Shown: positions 55,695-63,814, numbered from the stretch's first letter. The stretch is 64,000 nt of DNA from Chersky-840 sp035604715 (GCA_963731665.1 CAVSWP010000011.1:1116001-1180000), one strand, 5' to 3'. Program-made: numbers and translations. The notes: a model not told the origin generated them from the sequence alone.

Positions 55695-56142
55695 TCAGGT
55701 TCCGGGGGTACCGGGCAACGGCGGAACAGGAGTGGTGCTGGTCGGGTTGAAGCACACAAACACCTCGTGGGTGCCCTGGACGAAGGCCGGGACGAAGTGG
55801 CCGTTCACCACGCGGGCGTCCGACTGGCAGTTCGGCGGCCGGGGCGGCTTGGCCGTGGAATGACCCGTCGTCCAGTTCACAGGCGTTGTCAGCCCGTCTG
55901 CCGTGAAGGCCGTCTCGGTGTTGATGGCCGCCACCAGCTTCTTCTGGGTCAGGTCCCGGCCCACCGCCTTCAGGCCGGTCACGAACTGGGCCGCTGCGAT
56001 CCAGCCGTCCAGGGCCACCTCGTCATACGTGAACGAGGACTCGTACTTCTGCATCTCCCGGATGTAGGTCTCCAGCCCGGGGTAGACGCCAGGGAAGGCT
56101 AGGGCTGCTTCGAAGGGCACGTGCTGGAGTCCGAGGTACACG
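55695..56142 (-). pseudogene. C-terminal part of ABC substrate-binding protein (locus B)
   Basis: About 149 codons closely match the end of the lipoprotein at 18565-19857 (GVYLGLQHVPFEAA, YIREMQKYESSFTYDEVALD, GLKAVGRDLTQKKLVAAINT, PVPPLPGTPGT). Homology stops exactly at the terminal repeat of the mobile element at 56143. The N-terminal two thirds, including the lipobox, are not found beyond the element. Truncated by insertion plus deletion. Confidence 0.88.
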
Positions 56143-56523
56143 CCTGTGGGTGCCGAAAATCCCATCCGCACCTTTGACCTGGACTTCTCGATGAGCTGAA
56201 AGTCAGGTCGGGATCGGCACTGGCTCTTGCCCCTCTGGCAATCGGTGGCGTGTTTCGACCCTTGACGTGGTGATTCCTGGACGAACCAGTCCCCTCTCTG
56301 GGACATGTATCGGGAGCCAGGACTCGCGGCGGAGACAGGGCCCACAGGACATGTGGCACCGTCGACTCTCCGTGCTTTGGAGCACGCTCACAGTGCATAA
56401 GGAGTCCAGGACGACTTCGGGCGCCAGAGTCACCACCGGGGGAATGCGTGCCTCCAATCTTCATCCCCGAGACCGCGTTCGTGCTGCTCAGACCACGTGG
56501 ATGGGATTTTCGGCACCCACAGG
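56143..56523. mobile_element. non-coding mini-transposon with perfect 25-bp inverted repeats
   Basis: The left end CCTGTGGGTGCCGAAAATCC... (56143-56167) and the right end (56499-56523) are exact reverse complements over 25 bases. The 331-bp interior has no transposase and no similarity to the interior of the element at 59747-60054, except TTGACCTGGA-like and CAGACCAC-GTGGATG edges. It interrupts the substrate-binding protein gene. No clear target duplication was seen. Confidence 0.88.
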
Positions 56524-56644
56524 CCCACTCGCCGCACTGCGGTCGTCACTTCACCCCCTCGCCGTCTGGGCGGGCAGTTGAGCGCGTCGAGCGAGCCAGG
56601 AGTGACAACGACCGATGCCATCACGGGCCATCTTCGGGTCCCGC

Positions 56645-57415
56645 TTATGGGGCCTTACTGGCTCCGCGGACGTTGAGCTTGGGCAGTCGAACGACGGGCG
56701 CGCGATCCTCGTCCTCATCCGGGTCCCGCTGATGGGGCACAAAGACGCCTGTTTGTGACCGGAGATAGGTGAGCACCGCAGTGACCCTGCGGTCGATCAG
56801 GCCCTGGCCATCGAGCCCGAGCTTTCGGAAGATGGTGGTGACGTGTTTCTCCACGGACTTCACCGATACGTGCAACTCGGCGGCGATCGCCTTGTTCGAC
56901 AGCCCGTGGGCCATCTGTTCCAGCACATCGAGCTCACGCACCGAAAGGTCATCGATGGCCGCGCCCTGGCGGCGACGCATGAGGGCATCCACGATGCCCG
57001 GATCCAGCACGGTCTGGCCGGCACGGACCTCGCGCAGCGCGCCGAGCACCGTGTCCATGTCGGGGAGCTGTTCGTCGAGGAGATAGGCGATCCGCGATGC
57101 GCCCCCGCGTAGCAGCTCGAGGGCGAAGCCGTTACCCCGGTCGGAGATGACCACGATCCCCATGTGCGGGTACTCCTCGCGCAGATGGCGAGCGGCGATG
57201 ATGGTGTCCATGGTCGTGATGGCCGGGGTGCGGATGCTGACGATCACCGCCTCGGGGGCGAGGTGAGCCACCAGTCCCAGAAGCTCATCGAGGTCCCGGG
57301 CCCGCCCCACGACCTCGATATCGGGCACGTCTGTGAGCAGGGCGACCAGTCCATCGCCGATGAGCAAGCTGTCGGTGGCCAGAACCACCGTGATCGGACC
57401 CTGATCGGGACACAT
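56645..57415 (-). CDS. LuxR/NarL-type response regulator with degenerate receiver
   Basis: 256 residues from ATG at 57415. The C-terminal HTH is intact (SVRELDVLEQMAHGLSNKAI, LHVSVKSVEKHVTTIFRKLG). The N-terminal half has the receiver pattern but key residues are changed: the phosphoacceptor Asp is Ser60 (VIVSIRTP), one of the acidic pair is Thr14 (LATDS) and the conserved Lys is Asp114 (YLLDE). It cannot be phosphorylated in the standard way. A histidine kinase gene is divergent 341 bp away, so cross-talk or phospho-independent control is possible. Confidence 0.9.
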   Translation of the reverse strand: MCPDQGPITVVLATDSLLIGDGLVALLTDVPDIEVVGRARDLDELLGLVAHLAPEAVIVSIRTPAITTMDTIIAARHLREEYPHMGIVVISDRGNGFALELLRGGASRIAYLLDEQLPDMDTVLGALREVRAGQTVLDPGIVDALMRRRQGAAIDDLSVRELDVLEQMAHGLSNKAIAAELHVSVKSVEKHVTTIFRKLGLDGQGLIDRRVTAVLTYLRSQTGVFVPHQRDPDEDEDRAPVVRLPKLNVRGASKAP

Positions 57416-57756
57416 TTCCGAACTCCTCGCAGGTGGCCGAAAGATCTCGGAAATGGGTGCCAACGTGATCGGCGGCCACGTCAAAAGTCTTGTCGCCAGC
57501 ATAACGGGGACATCACCGCCGGGATCACGGGGTTTTCATAGGGTGTACCCGCCCACGATTTCGGGTTTTCCCTATATCGGTCCTGCGCGCACTAGTGATC
57601 CACTGATGTGGAAGGGGGGCTCGGAGGGAAAACTCCGGCCCTAGTGGCCGAGGGTGAGACCTTGAAACGGGGAAGTGACCGCCGCGCACGGCCACGGAGA
57701 ACAAGAAACCCAGCATCGCTTCCGAGCTGGCGACGCTGAACAAACATGGGGGTCAC
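57416..57756. promoter_or_regulatory. divergent regulator/kinase promoter region
   Basis: This region separates the regulator (minus) from the kinase (plus). It holds GGGTTTTCATAGGGTG near 57531, GGGTTTTCCC at 57563-57572 and a GGAG-GGAAAA-CTCC inverted repeat at 57623-57636. These G-run/A-T/C-run sites could be binding sites of the neighbouring NarL-type regulator. No gene is present. Confidence 0.4.
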
Positions 57757-58893
57757 GTGCCATATCGGTCGATCGAGGACCCAGCCACGCTCCGTCGTCT
57801 GCTGCAGGCAAATCTCCTGCTAGAGGCTGATCTCGATCTCCCCATCCTGCTTCTTCACTTCATTGAGGAAGCGCGATCGATGACCGGCGCTCGGTTTGGG
57901 GCCATCGGCGTCCTGAACAATGACCGAACTGCCCTGAACGAGTTCATCACCGTGGGCCTCGACCCTGAGCAAGAACAGAAGATCGGTGCCCGACCGACAG
58001 GGCAGGGAGTACTCGGACTGCTCATAACTGACGCCCATCCCCTACGGCTGGCGAACCTTAGCTCCCACCCCGACAGCTTCGGCTTCCCGACCAACCATCC
58101 CCAAATGACTTCGTTCCTGGGGGTGCCAATCAGGGTGCGTGACGAGGTGTACGGCAATATCTACTTGACCGACAAGGTGGGCTGGTCCGAGTTTACGATT
58201 GACGACGAAGCGCTTGTTGTCGCCCTGGCCCTCGGAGCGGGCATCGCCATCGAGAACGCCCGGCTCCATCAACGGGTCCAACAGCTGGCCGTGTATGACG
58301 ATCGGGATCGCCTGGCGCGAGACCTGCACGACAACGTGATCCAACGTCTCTTTGCCGCTGGACTTGCCTTGCAGAGCATGGCCGGGATCGCAGCTTCAGC
58401 GGGCATCGCAGATCGGTTCCAGGGCGTCGTTCACGACCTCGATGAATCGATCCGCCAGATCCGCTCGACGATCTACGAGCTTGGGTCAATGGAGATTGAT
58501 CCTGGCCTGCGCTCCAGCATTGTTTCGCTCGTGCGCGACCTCACCCCGGTAGTCGGGTTCGATGTCCAGGTCACCTTTGACGGTCCCGTCGACACCATGG
58601 CCTCGGATGAGCTGGCTGAACATCTTCTGGCCGTCATCCGAGAGGCGGTTACCAATGTCGGGCGCCATGCTCAGGCCACCAAAGCGAGGGTGTCTCTGAC
58701 TGTGAAGGATGGCCTTTGTCGGCTTCAAGTCACTGATGATGGTCGTGGCCTCGACAGTGCGGAGACGGGCCAGAAGGGTCTCGGGCTTGTCAACCTCAGG
58801 CGTCGGGCGGAGAAGCTGCATGGACAGTTCGCCACTGAGACGCCGGAATCCGGCGGGATGTCGCTCATCTGGCAGGTGCCTGTCGTCTCATGA
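57757..58893 (+). CDS. GAF-domain histidine kinase (DevS-like)
   Basis: 378 residues from GTG. One GAF domain (about 25-165: GARFGAIGVLNNDR, FLGVPIRVRDEVYGNIYLTD) is followed by the HisKA_3 helix RLARDLHDNVIQRLFAAGLA with His191 as phosphoacceptor, and an ATPase domain (REAVTNVGRHAQA, VTDDGRGLD, GLGLVNLRRRAEKL). In mycobacteria such GAF kinases sense oxygen, NO or redox state and drive NarL-type regulators. The usual partner here would be the adjacent regulator, which lacks its Asp; the real partner may be elsewhere. Confidence 0.92.
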   Translation: MPYRSIEDPATLRRLLQANLLLEADLDLPILLLHFIEEARSMTGARFGAIGVLNNDRTALNEFITVGLDPEQEQKIGARPTGQGVLGLLITDAHPLRLANLSSHPDSFGFPTNHPQMTSFLGVPIRVRDEVYGNIYLTDKVGWSEFTIDDEALVVALALGAGIAIENARLHQRVQQLAVYDDRDRLARDLHDNVIQRLFAAGLALQSMAGIAASAGIADRFQGVVHDLDESIRQIRSTIYELGSMEIDPGLRSSIVSLVRDLTPVVGFDVQVTFDGPVDTMASDELAEHLLAVIREAVTNVGRHAQATKARVSLTVKDGLCRLQVTDDGRGLDSAETGQKGLGLVNLRRRAEKLHGQFATETPESGGMSLIWQVPVVS

Positions 58894-59203
58894 TGAGACA
58901 TCCTTCGGCTCGGACGGGACGGAAGAAGGCCCTTCGGCTGTATCGGTGCGATCCCTGGACGACGGATCCTGAGAACAGCGGCCAGAGGTGAAAGAGTGAG
59001 CTACGAGCAAATCGACACTGCGGGCAACGACGCCGAGACGTTTGTACGTAGCGAGTCGCAACGCATAGCGCTTCGTCGGAGCTTCGAGAACAGTGAGGCA
59101 ATGGTGGGATCGGATTCGTGCGAATCCGATCCCATGTCAAACTTGTCTGGAAACAGGACGATCTCAATCCTGGCAACGGCAGACAGCGAGCGAGCGGATC
59201 ACC
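58894..59203. other. gap with perfect palindrome
   Basis: A 14-bp perfect inverted repeat (TGGGATCGGATTCG and its complement, 2 bases apart) spans 59105-59134. A 73-codon frame from GTG at 58996 runs across it, with a weak AGAGGTGAAAG ribosome site; I cannot say whether it is translated. The palindrome could be an operator or hairpin terminator after the kinase gene. Confidence 0.45.
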
Positions 59204-59431
59204 ATGGGCTCACCTGAAGCATCGCTCCTGGGCGCTCGACTCGACGAGCATCATTCCCCGGAAACCAATGGGCGGATGCCGGTCTGCCGACGCTGCGGAG
59301 CGCAGACGGACAGTCCTCTGGGTCGTCAGCATGTCCCGAACGAACGACTCTTAGCTCGTTCGGAGCAATGGCTGAACGCCCAATCGCGAACGCGGCCTAC
59401 CAGCCGCGCCGGAGAGTCACTCACAAAGTAG
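59204..59431 (+). CDS. hypothetical small protein with CxxC
   Basis: 75 residues from ATG at 59204. The only mark is PVCRRCGAQTDS (one CxxC), followed by a basic, helical tail with RLLARSEQWLNAQS. A single CxxC might bind metal in a dimer. No family is recognised. Low support; the ribosome site is poor. Confidence 0.4.
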   Translation: MGSPEASLLGARLDEHHSPETNGRMPVCRRCGAQTDSPLGRQHVPNERLLARSEQWLNAQSRTRPTSRAGESLTK

Positions 59432-59746
59432 ATCTGCGCCCGGGATTTGGGCACCCGCTAAGCCTGAGTTCCGGAGTCGCGATCCCCAGCCCGGAGCTGA
59501 CCCGAGCTATATCCGCGGGCAGGAGCGATCCGGGTCGGGTGCTCGCGGAGCCGGCCTCAGGCAGGGGAGAAAGGAGCCGGCATTCTCGTATGGTCGTAGG
59601 CGGAAACGCCGCCATCGAATCGACGGCGTCATCGGATGTCCTGTGAGGGATCCCAACCGCCATGTTGATGTGTGAATACCAAGGGGACGACGCTCAGCTG
59701 TGGCGGTTGTAGACCTGGTCAGTCCTAAACCGTGCGACCCAAGAAG
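59432..59746. other. gap without recognisable gene
   Basis: 315 bp; a 92-codon frame here has no domain or ribosome site and is rejected as a gene. Confidence 0.4.
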
Positions 59747-60054
59747 GTGTGGGTGCCGAAAATCTCATCCAAGCTGTTGACCTGGAACTTTTTCAAAGGG
59801 CGGACGCCAGGTCAGGAGTTCTCGCTCAATTGGCGTCTGCACCCTGAGCCGGAGGTCGCTTTACGACCGATCGTCCGACGCCGGCAGGACCGTTAACTCT
59901 CCGTGATCTGTTGTGCGCTGGTGGGTGCACAGACCAACTGGCGATTGTGAGCGGCGGTAGTCACGATCCAAGAAACGAGTGTTCCGATAGGTAGTCGCTC
60001 GCACGACATTGGGCCTGGTCAGACCACATGGATGGGATTTTCGGTACCCACAGG
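59747..60054. mobile_element. non-coding mini-transposon with inverted repeats
   Basis: Left GTGTGGGTGCCGAAAATCTC (59747-59770) and right GGATGGGATTTTCGGTACCC (60030-60054) are inverted repeats with few mismatches. 308 bp, no coding capacity. Just inside the left end is TTGACCTGGA and before the right end CAGACCACATGGATG, as in the element at 56143-56523. Confidence 0.85.
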
Positions 60055-60203
60055 CTGCATTGGTGGCGCCTGTAGTCCTGGGACGGCCTGACCGGGGACA
60101 TTTTCCGAGACGGAGCCTGGGTTGTGGGGATTTGGCAGCTGTTTTGTCGACGCGAAGCGACCAGTTATGTCGGGACCCTCCGTGGGCGAGGGGGTGTCCG
60201 TCC

Positions 60204-60361
60204 GTGGGCTACCGACAAAACTCCTCTGACCTGGTCCGGCACCGCGCCCTTCCGCGGCCATTTCCCACGCTATTGCTCCGGATTTCCCATGTAGTTGTGG
60301 ACACAAGAATACGGAGAGCTCCCTGGTCGGAGAGCCGGATGAGATTTTCGGCACCCACACG
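60204..60361. repeat. dispersed ~155-bp repeat, copy 5 of 5
   Basis: GTGGGCTACCGACAAAACTC, core CATTTCCCACGCTATTGCTC / GATTTCCCATGTAGTTGTGG, and the best preserved right end GGATGAGATTTTCGGCACCC (60337-60361), identical in type to the transposon ends. Shares GTTTTGTCGACGC and the GGGCGAGGGGGTGTCCG stretch with copy 4 to its left (60137-60203). It starts about 150 bp after the mini-transposon at 59747-60054. Confidence 0.82.
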
Positions 60362-60575
60362 AATGGAACCGTGCATTAGCGCCCTCGGTCTGCTCGATGG
60401 CCGTCGAAGCGTGTGACTGGAAGATTATTGGAAGGGTGGGGTCGAGCGGTCAACACTCTCAGCCCCATGGCTGATAGGCATCAGAGAACGGTGCCCTCTC
60501 CCGTCGAGAGGCGCATTACCAGATGGGTTGGACACTGGGAGCGCCGCCGGGGTGAGCCAGGAGCATCGGTTCCCT
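60362..60575. other. short gap
   Basis: No supported gene; the end of the minus-strand HTH gene lies at its right. Confidence 0.4.
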
Positions 60576-60929
60576 CTAGCGCCGTGTTTCCTCGGACTCG
60601 GCAGCCAGTCGAGAAGCGAGTTGACGCGAGATCCCCAATACTCGCCCCACCTCGCTGATCGACGCGCCCTCCTCCTTACCTAACGCGAACAGCGCTAACC
60701 GAAGTTGGTGGCGAGCCGCCTCGAACTCCTCGATGGCCTCGGTCACTTGCCGACGTTCCGTGGGAATCCCGGTACCTTGGGCAGCGGCAACTCCGGGCGC
60801 CCCGCCTTCGAGGTGCTTGGCGATTTTGACCATGGCCCTTTCGTACCGGCGGAGTTGCTCGCGTAGGAGGGCGGAGCACGCCACGAGATGCGAGATCCGA
60901 TGCAGCAAACGCTGTCTCTTGGTCGACAT
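60576..60929 (-). CDS. small protein with helix-turn-helix
   Basis: 117 residues. A mostly helical N-terminal part (RLLHRISHLVACSALLREQL) with a basic face, a Gly/Ala linker, then a helical AIEEFEAARHQLRLALFALG and a C-terminal HTH: GASISEVGRVLGISRQLASRLAAE, read here as ISEVGRVLGISRQLASRL. It is probably a DNA-binding regulator, maybe relying on a partner. GAAAGG lies just upstream of the ATG at 60929. Divergent from the TetR gene (173 bp apart). Confidence 0.72.
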   Translation of the reverse strand: MSTKRQRLLHRISHLVACSALLREQLRRYERAMVKIAKHLEGGAPGVAAAQGTGIPTERRQVTEAIEEFEAARHQLRLALFALGKEEGASISEVGRVLGISRQLASRLAAESEETRR

Positions 60930-61101
60930 TGAGGCCTTTCACCCAGAGGACTTAGCTTGGGCATGGATGACGTTAGTCCACGTGGCAGGCTGCGGACCGA
61001 AGGGCCAGGGCCACTGTCCACAGTGGTTGACACTTAGAAACCGGATCGGATCTATCATGGTTGAAAGAGGGAATCTCGACGATTCGGGGGAAGTTGTGGT
61101 G

Positions 61102-61740
61102 ATGGAGACAACACAGGTGTCGTCTTCTCCCTCGTTGCAGCAAGAGAAGCACCAGTTCGTCCGGGATCGAATCCGGCAGGCGGCTATGAAGGTGATGGCT
61201 CGACGAGGATTCGACGCCACCGTTGAGGACATCGCCAAAGCATCAGGCGTGAGCGCACGCACCATCTTTCGTTACTACCAAAGTCACGATCAGTTAGTCC
61301 TCGCCACGGTTAGGGACATGTTCGAGGCTTGCGGTCGTGGCCCTGTCGAGGGGATACCGCGATCCAGCGAAAACCTCGACGGTTGGCTTGAGGGCATGGC
61401 AGTGACGATTCACACCAGAAACGCGGTGATCATCGGCGAGGCATTTTGGGACATTCACGTGGCGCGGCACCTCGCATCTGAAACTCTCTCTGAACTTGCC
61501 GATCTCCGGCGCGAAGCGCGGCGGCGGGGGGTGCGCTACCTGGCGAGGACAGCCTGGGGGGCGGCAGGGGGAACCGGCGAGCCTCCAGAGAATGTAGTGC
61601 TGGCGTTCGCCCTCAACTTCTCGACGTTCACTACGCAGGCGCTCATGGTCGACTTCGACCAGACTCCCGCCCAGATCGGGGTGCTAACCGCAGACTTGTT
61701 GAGAATGATTCTCCGAAACGCCGTGGAAACTCAGCGCTGA
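61102..61740 (+). CDS. TetR-family transcriptional regulator
   Basis: 212 residues. The HTH reads AMKVMARRGFDATVEDIAKA, SGVSARTIFRYYQSHDQLVL, which is the TetR pattern including FRYY. The C-terminal ligand part is a typical helical domain without recognisable specificity. ATG at 61102 follows GGGGGAAG; a GTG/ATG further upstream is possible. Its target could be the divergent HTH gene or the barrel protein downstream (minus). Confidence 0.92.
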   Translation: METTQVSSSPSLQQEKHQFVRDRIRQAAMKVMARRGFDATVEDIAKASGVSARTIFRYYQSHDQLVLATVRDMFEACGRGPVEGIPRSSENLDGWLEGMAVTIHTRNAVIIGEAFWDIHVARHLASETLSELADLRREARRRGVRYLARTAWGAAGGTGEPPENVVLAFALNFSTFTTQALMVDFDQTPAQIGVLTADLLRMILRNAVETQR

Positions 61741-61812
61741 CGAGCCGCTGTCGCTGTGGGTTGATGTGGCTGACCCAGTCAGAGGTCTCTTCCGTCCGAC
61801 CACGGGGTCAAC

Positions 61813-62112
61813 TCAACTCCGCCTGTGCCCACCCGCCAAATAGTTGTGAATCTCGTAGAACTGAATCTGGGGCGGATGAGGAACGCTGACCACTTCCAAG
61901 ATAGGAACGAGTTTCTCTTGGGCGAACGTCTCGAAGGCCTCCCGTGTCTCCCACACGTCAAGAACCCGGAAGCCGTCTGCTGTCCCCATCACCCAGTGAA
62001 AGAGTTCATGCGGGTTGGCGGGCCCGCCAGGCAGTGCCCCGAGCATCTCGTTGATCTCGTCGTATTGGTCAAGTGAGGCGCCCTCGAAATCGAGCTGCAC
62101 CGCGACGGCCAC
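61813..62112 (-). CDS. dimeric alpha/beta-barrel protein (antibiotic-biosynthesis-monooxygenase-like)
   Basis: About 99 residues from GTG at 62112 with CTGGAGGA upstream; a longer frame lacks family support. VAVAVQLDFEGASLDQYDEI, ELFHWVMGTADGFRVLDVWE and REAFETFAQEKLVPILEV show a ferredoxin-like dimeric barrel as in ABM/DUF small proteins. Ligand and role unknown. It is convergent with the TetR gene (72 bp). Confidence 0.75.
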   Translation of the reverse strand: MAVAVQLDFEGASLDQYDEINEMLGALPGGPANPHELFHWVMGTADGFRVLDVWETREAFETFAQEKLVPILEVVSVPHPPQIQFYEIHNYLAGGHRRS

Positions 62113-62440
62113 GGGGTTCCTCCAGGCGTTGGACCGATCCAGATTGTGGCACATCTTCTTCTACCATCGAAATACCCGCACCTCATTGTGCATCCTCAGG
62201 GTTTGGCGAAATTCTCTCAGGACATTGGCGAAACGCGCCCAAGAACGAGTCAAAGCCCAAAGAGTGGAGTCCTGGGACCCGGGGGGGTTCTCCACAGGGG
62301 TCCCAGGCACTCCACGAAACGGGGGGTTCAGCGGGAACAGCCCCCGCCCAGAAGGCACCCTATGCCGAGGATTCGGGGTCGTCTACCGGACCCGCCGAGA
62401 CCGGAGGCTGAGAGGGTGGGGGGCCTCGGGTCCTCCTGGG
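62113..62440. other. gap without recognisable gene
   Basis: 328 bp. A minus-strand stretch (TLWALTRSWARFANVLREFR, 62161-62290) looks protein-like but has no clear start or family. Confidence 0.35.
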
Positions 62441-62608
62441 TTAGCCCGACCGCTCCCATCGAACGGTGCCGTCTCTTCTGAGCACGCGCACCATCCCATT
62501 CGCTTTGGCGAGTTCGTCGGCATCCTCCTCGGTCCCAGGGACCCGCTCGGAGTCGCCGTCGGCGTATTCCAGCTCGTACCAGTCGGGCCGGTACGGTTAC
62601 CACGCCAT
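62441..62608 (-). pseudogene. small gene with nonsense codon 4
   Basis: ATG at 62608, 16 bp after the previous small gene's stop, reads MAW then TAA (62597-62599), then an open, protein-like 51 codons: PYRPDWYELEYADGDSERVP, GTEEDADELAKANGMVRVLR and RDGTVRWERSG-stop. The acidic, Trp-rich composition and spacing fit the neighbouring tiny genes. A single base change may have created the stop; otherwise translation starts at a non-standard codon. Confidence 0.5.
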
Positions 62609-62624
62609 AGCGACGAACTGACGA

Positions 62625-62831
62625 CTAGTCATGGCTTGTCCACCGAAACCCAAAGCCCATGTCGCCGAACGGCTCCCATCGCTGCCGAGCCTCATGCCAT
62701 CGCATTTCTCGGGCGCAGATGCGCCCTTCCTTTCCTGGTGGCTGCTCGCACCGCGCTACGTCATCGTGCCGGGGCGGCATCTCAGTGAATACCCAACCGC
62801 GGCAGGCCCAGGTTGGGCAAGGCCACTCCAT
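62625..62831 (-). CDS. small Cys-containing protein
   Basis: 68 residues: WPCPTWACRGWVFTEMPPRH, then DVARCEQPPGKEGRICAREM and a Trp/Gly-rich end. Four Cys could make a small metal site. No family recognised; poor ribosome site. Part of a run of five tiny minus-strand genes (62.4-63.8 kb). Confidence 0.5.
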   Translation of the reverse strand: MEWPCPTWACRGWVFTEMPPRHDDVARCEQPPGKEGRICAREMRWHEARQRWEPFGDMGFGFRWTSHD

Positions 62832-62898
62832 AGGAGATTTGTACTCAGACCCTCATTTGGGCCGCCAGAGTCCAAAGACCCGTTTGTTGTGGCGGCGC

Positions 62899-63084
62899 CT
62901 AGCCGATCGAGCCGTAAGGGTCCTCTACAGGTGTCACGGGCACAACCGGACTCGCCCCATCAGAACCAACCCAGCCGTGGGAAGAGCAAAACCCGGCTTG
63001 GAGGATGCGCCCGTCTTGGGCCTCTCCGTGGGGAATGCTCGGGTCGGGTTTGAGGGCGCGTCCGCAATGGCACTTGAAGTCCAC
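62899..63084 (-). CDS. small Cys-containing protein
   Basis: 61 residues from GTG at 63084. FKCHCGRALKPDPSIPHGEA with a CxC pair, and LQAGFCSSHGWVGSDG with Cys/His, suggest a small zinc-binding knuckle. No family recognised. The gap to the next gene on the right (63085-63288) is unassigned. Confidence 0.5.
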   Translation of the reverse strand: MDFKCHCGRALKPDPSIPHGEAQDGRILQAGFCSSHGWVGSDGASPVVPVTPVEDPYGSIG

Positions 63085-63288
63085 GGGGGTAGCTTCCCAC
63101 GTTCCGTGGCGCCCGGTGCTGGGGTGCCGAGACCAGGGCCACGGTGGGTTTCACCAATCCTTTCGCCAACGGATCGGGGGTCCAAGGGCCGATTCGGGCC
63201 GTGGGGTAAGAATCGCCGGATCGTGGGGTCACCTCCTGGCCGGGAAAGCACATCCCTGACCTGCGGCCCGTCGTTTCGCCAAACTCTC

Positions 63289-63462
63289 CTAGCCCACGCT
63301 CTCTTCCTGATCGGCATGCCCGTCCTCGACGTGCTGCACCATCGCACTCCGCAGGGCGATACGCGCCCCGTGAAACGTCTTGGCTCGCCCCTGGACGTAG
63401 CCGCCACAGAGGGGGCACCGCTTGAGCAGTGCCCGCTCGATCTCAGTGCCACGTCCGTTCAT
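63289..63462 (-). CDS. small zinc-finger-like protein
   Basis: 57 residues from ATG at 63462 (ACTGGAGCC upstream). RCPLCGGYVQGRAKTFHGAR and SAMVQHVEDGHADQEE give a CxxC pair and two spaced His, as in C2H2-like knuckles. Possibly a DNA- or protein-binding small factor of phage or conjugative origin; no close family recognised. Confidence 0.6.
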   Translation of the reverse strand: MNGRGTEIERALLKRCPLCGGYVQGRAKTFHGARIALRSAMVQHVEDGHADQEESVG

Positions 63463-63580
63463 GGCTCCAGTTCCTCGCTGATGCGGCGTTCTGGTACGTA
63501 ATCGTGTGTTCATAGTGACTTCTTTAGCCCTGGAGCTAGAGCCTCCTGGATTGGCCGGGGCTTACCTCACCGATTTCTGC

Positions 63581-63814
63581 TTAGGACGCCAGCTCACCGG
63601 AGGCGAACTCGACGGGATCGAGGTCGGAACGGGCCAGCCACGCCCGATGTTCGTCGAACGTCAGAACGACCCACCGACGCTCGCGCTCAGACCACGCTCT
63701 GTATTCCGGGAGATGCGGGTGATCGGTCGAAGTGTCGTCCGATGGGTTGTCACCCATGAGAGGACGCGCGGCACACATTAGGGACGGTGAATGTGGAGCC
63801 TGCGTCTTAGTCAC
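63581..63814 (-). CDS. small acidic hypothetical protein
   Basis: 77 residues. GTG at 63814 is chosen because AAGGAGG lies 6 bases upstream, one of the best ribosome sites in the region. The C-terminal half (HPHLPEYRAWSERERRWVVL, TFDEHRAWLARSDLDPVEFA) is Trp/Glu-rich and helical; the start is disordered. No family recognised. First gene of the small-gene run. Confidence 0.65.
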   Translation of the reverse strand: MTKTQAPHSPSLMCAARPLMGDNPSDDTSTDHPHLPEYRAWSERERRWVVLTFDEHRAWLARSDLDPVEFASGELAS

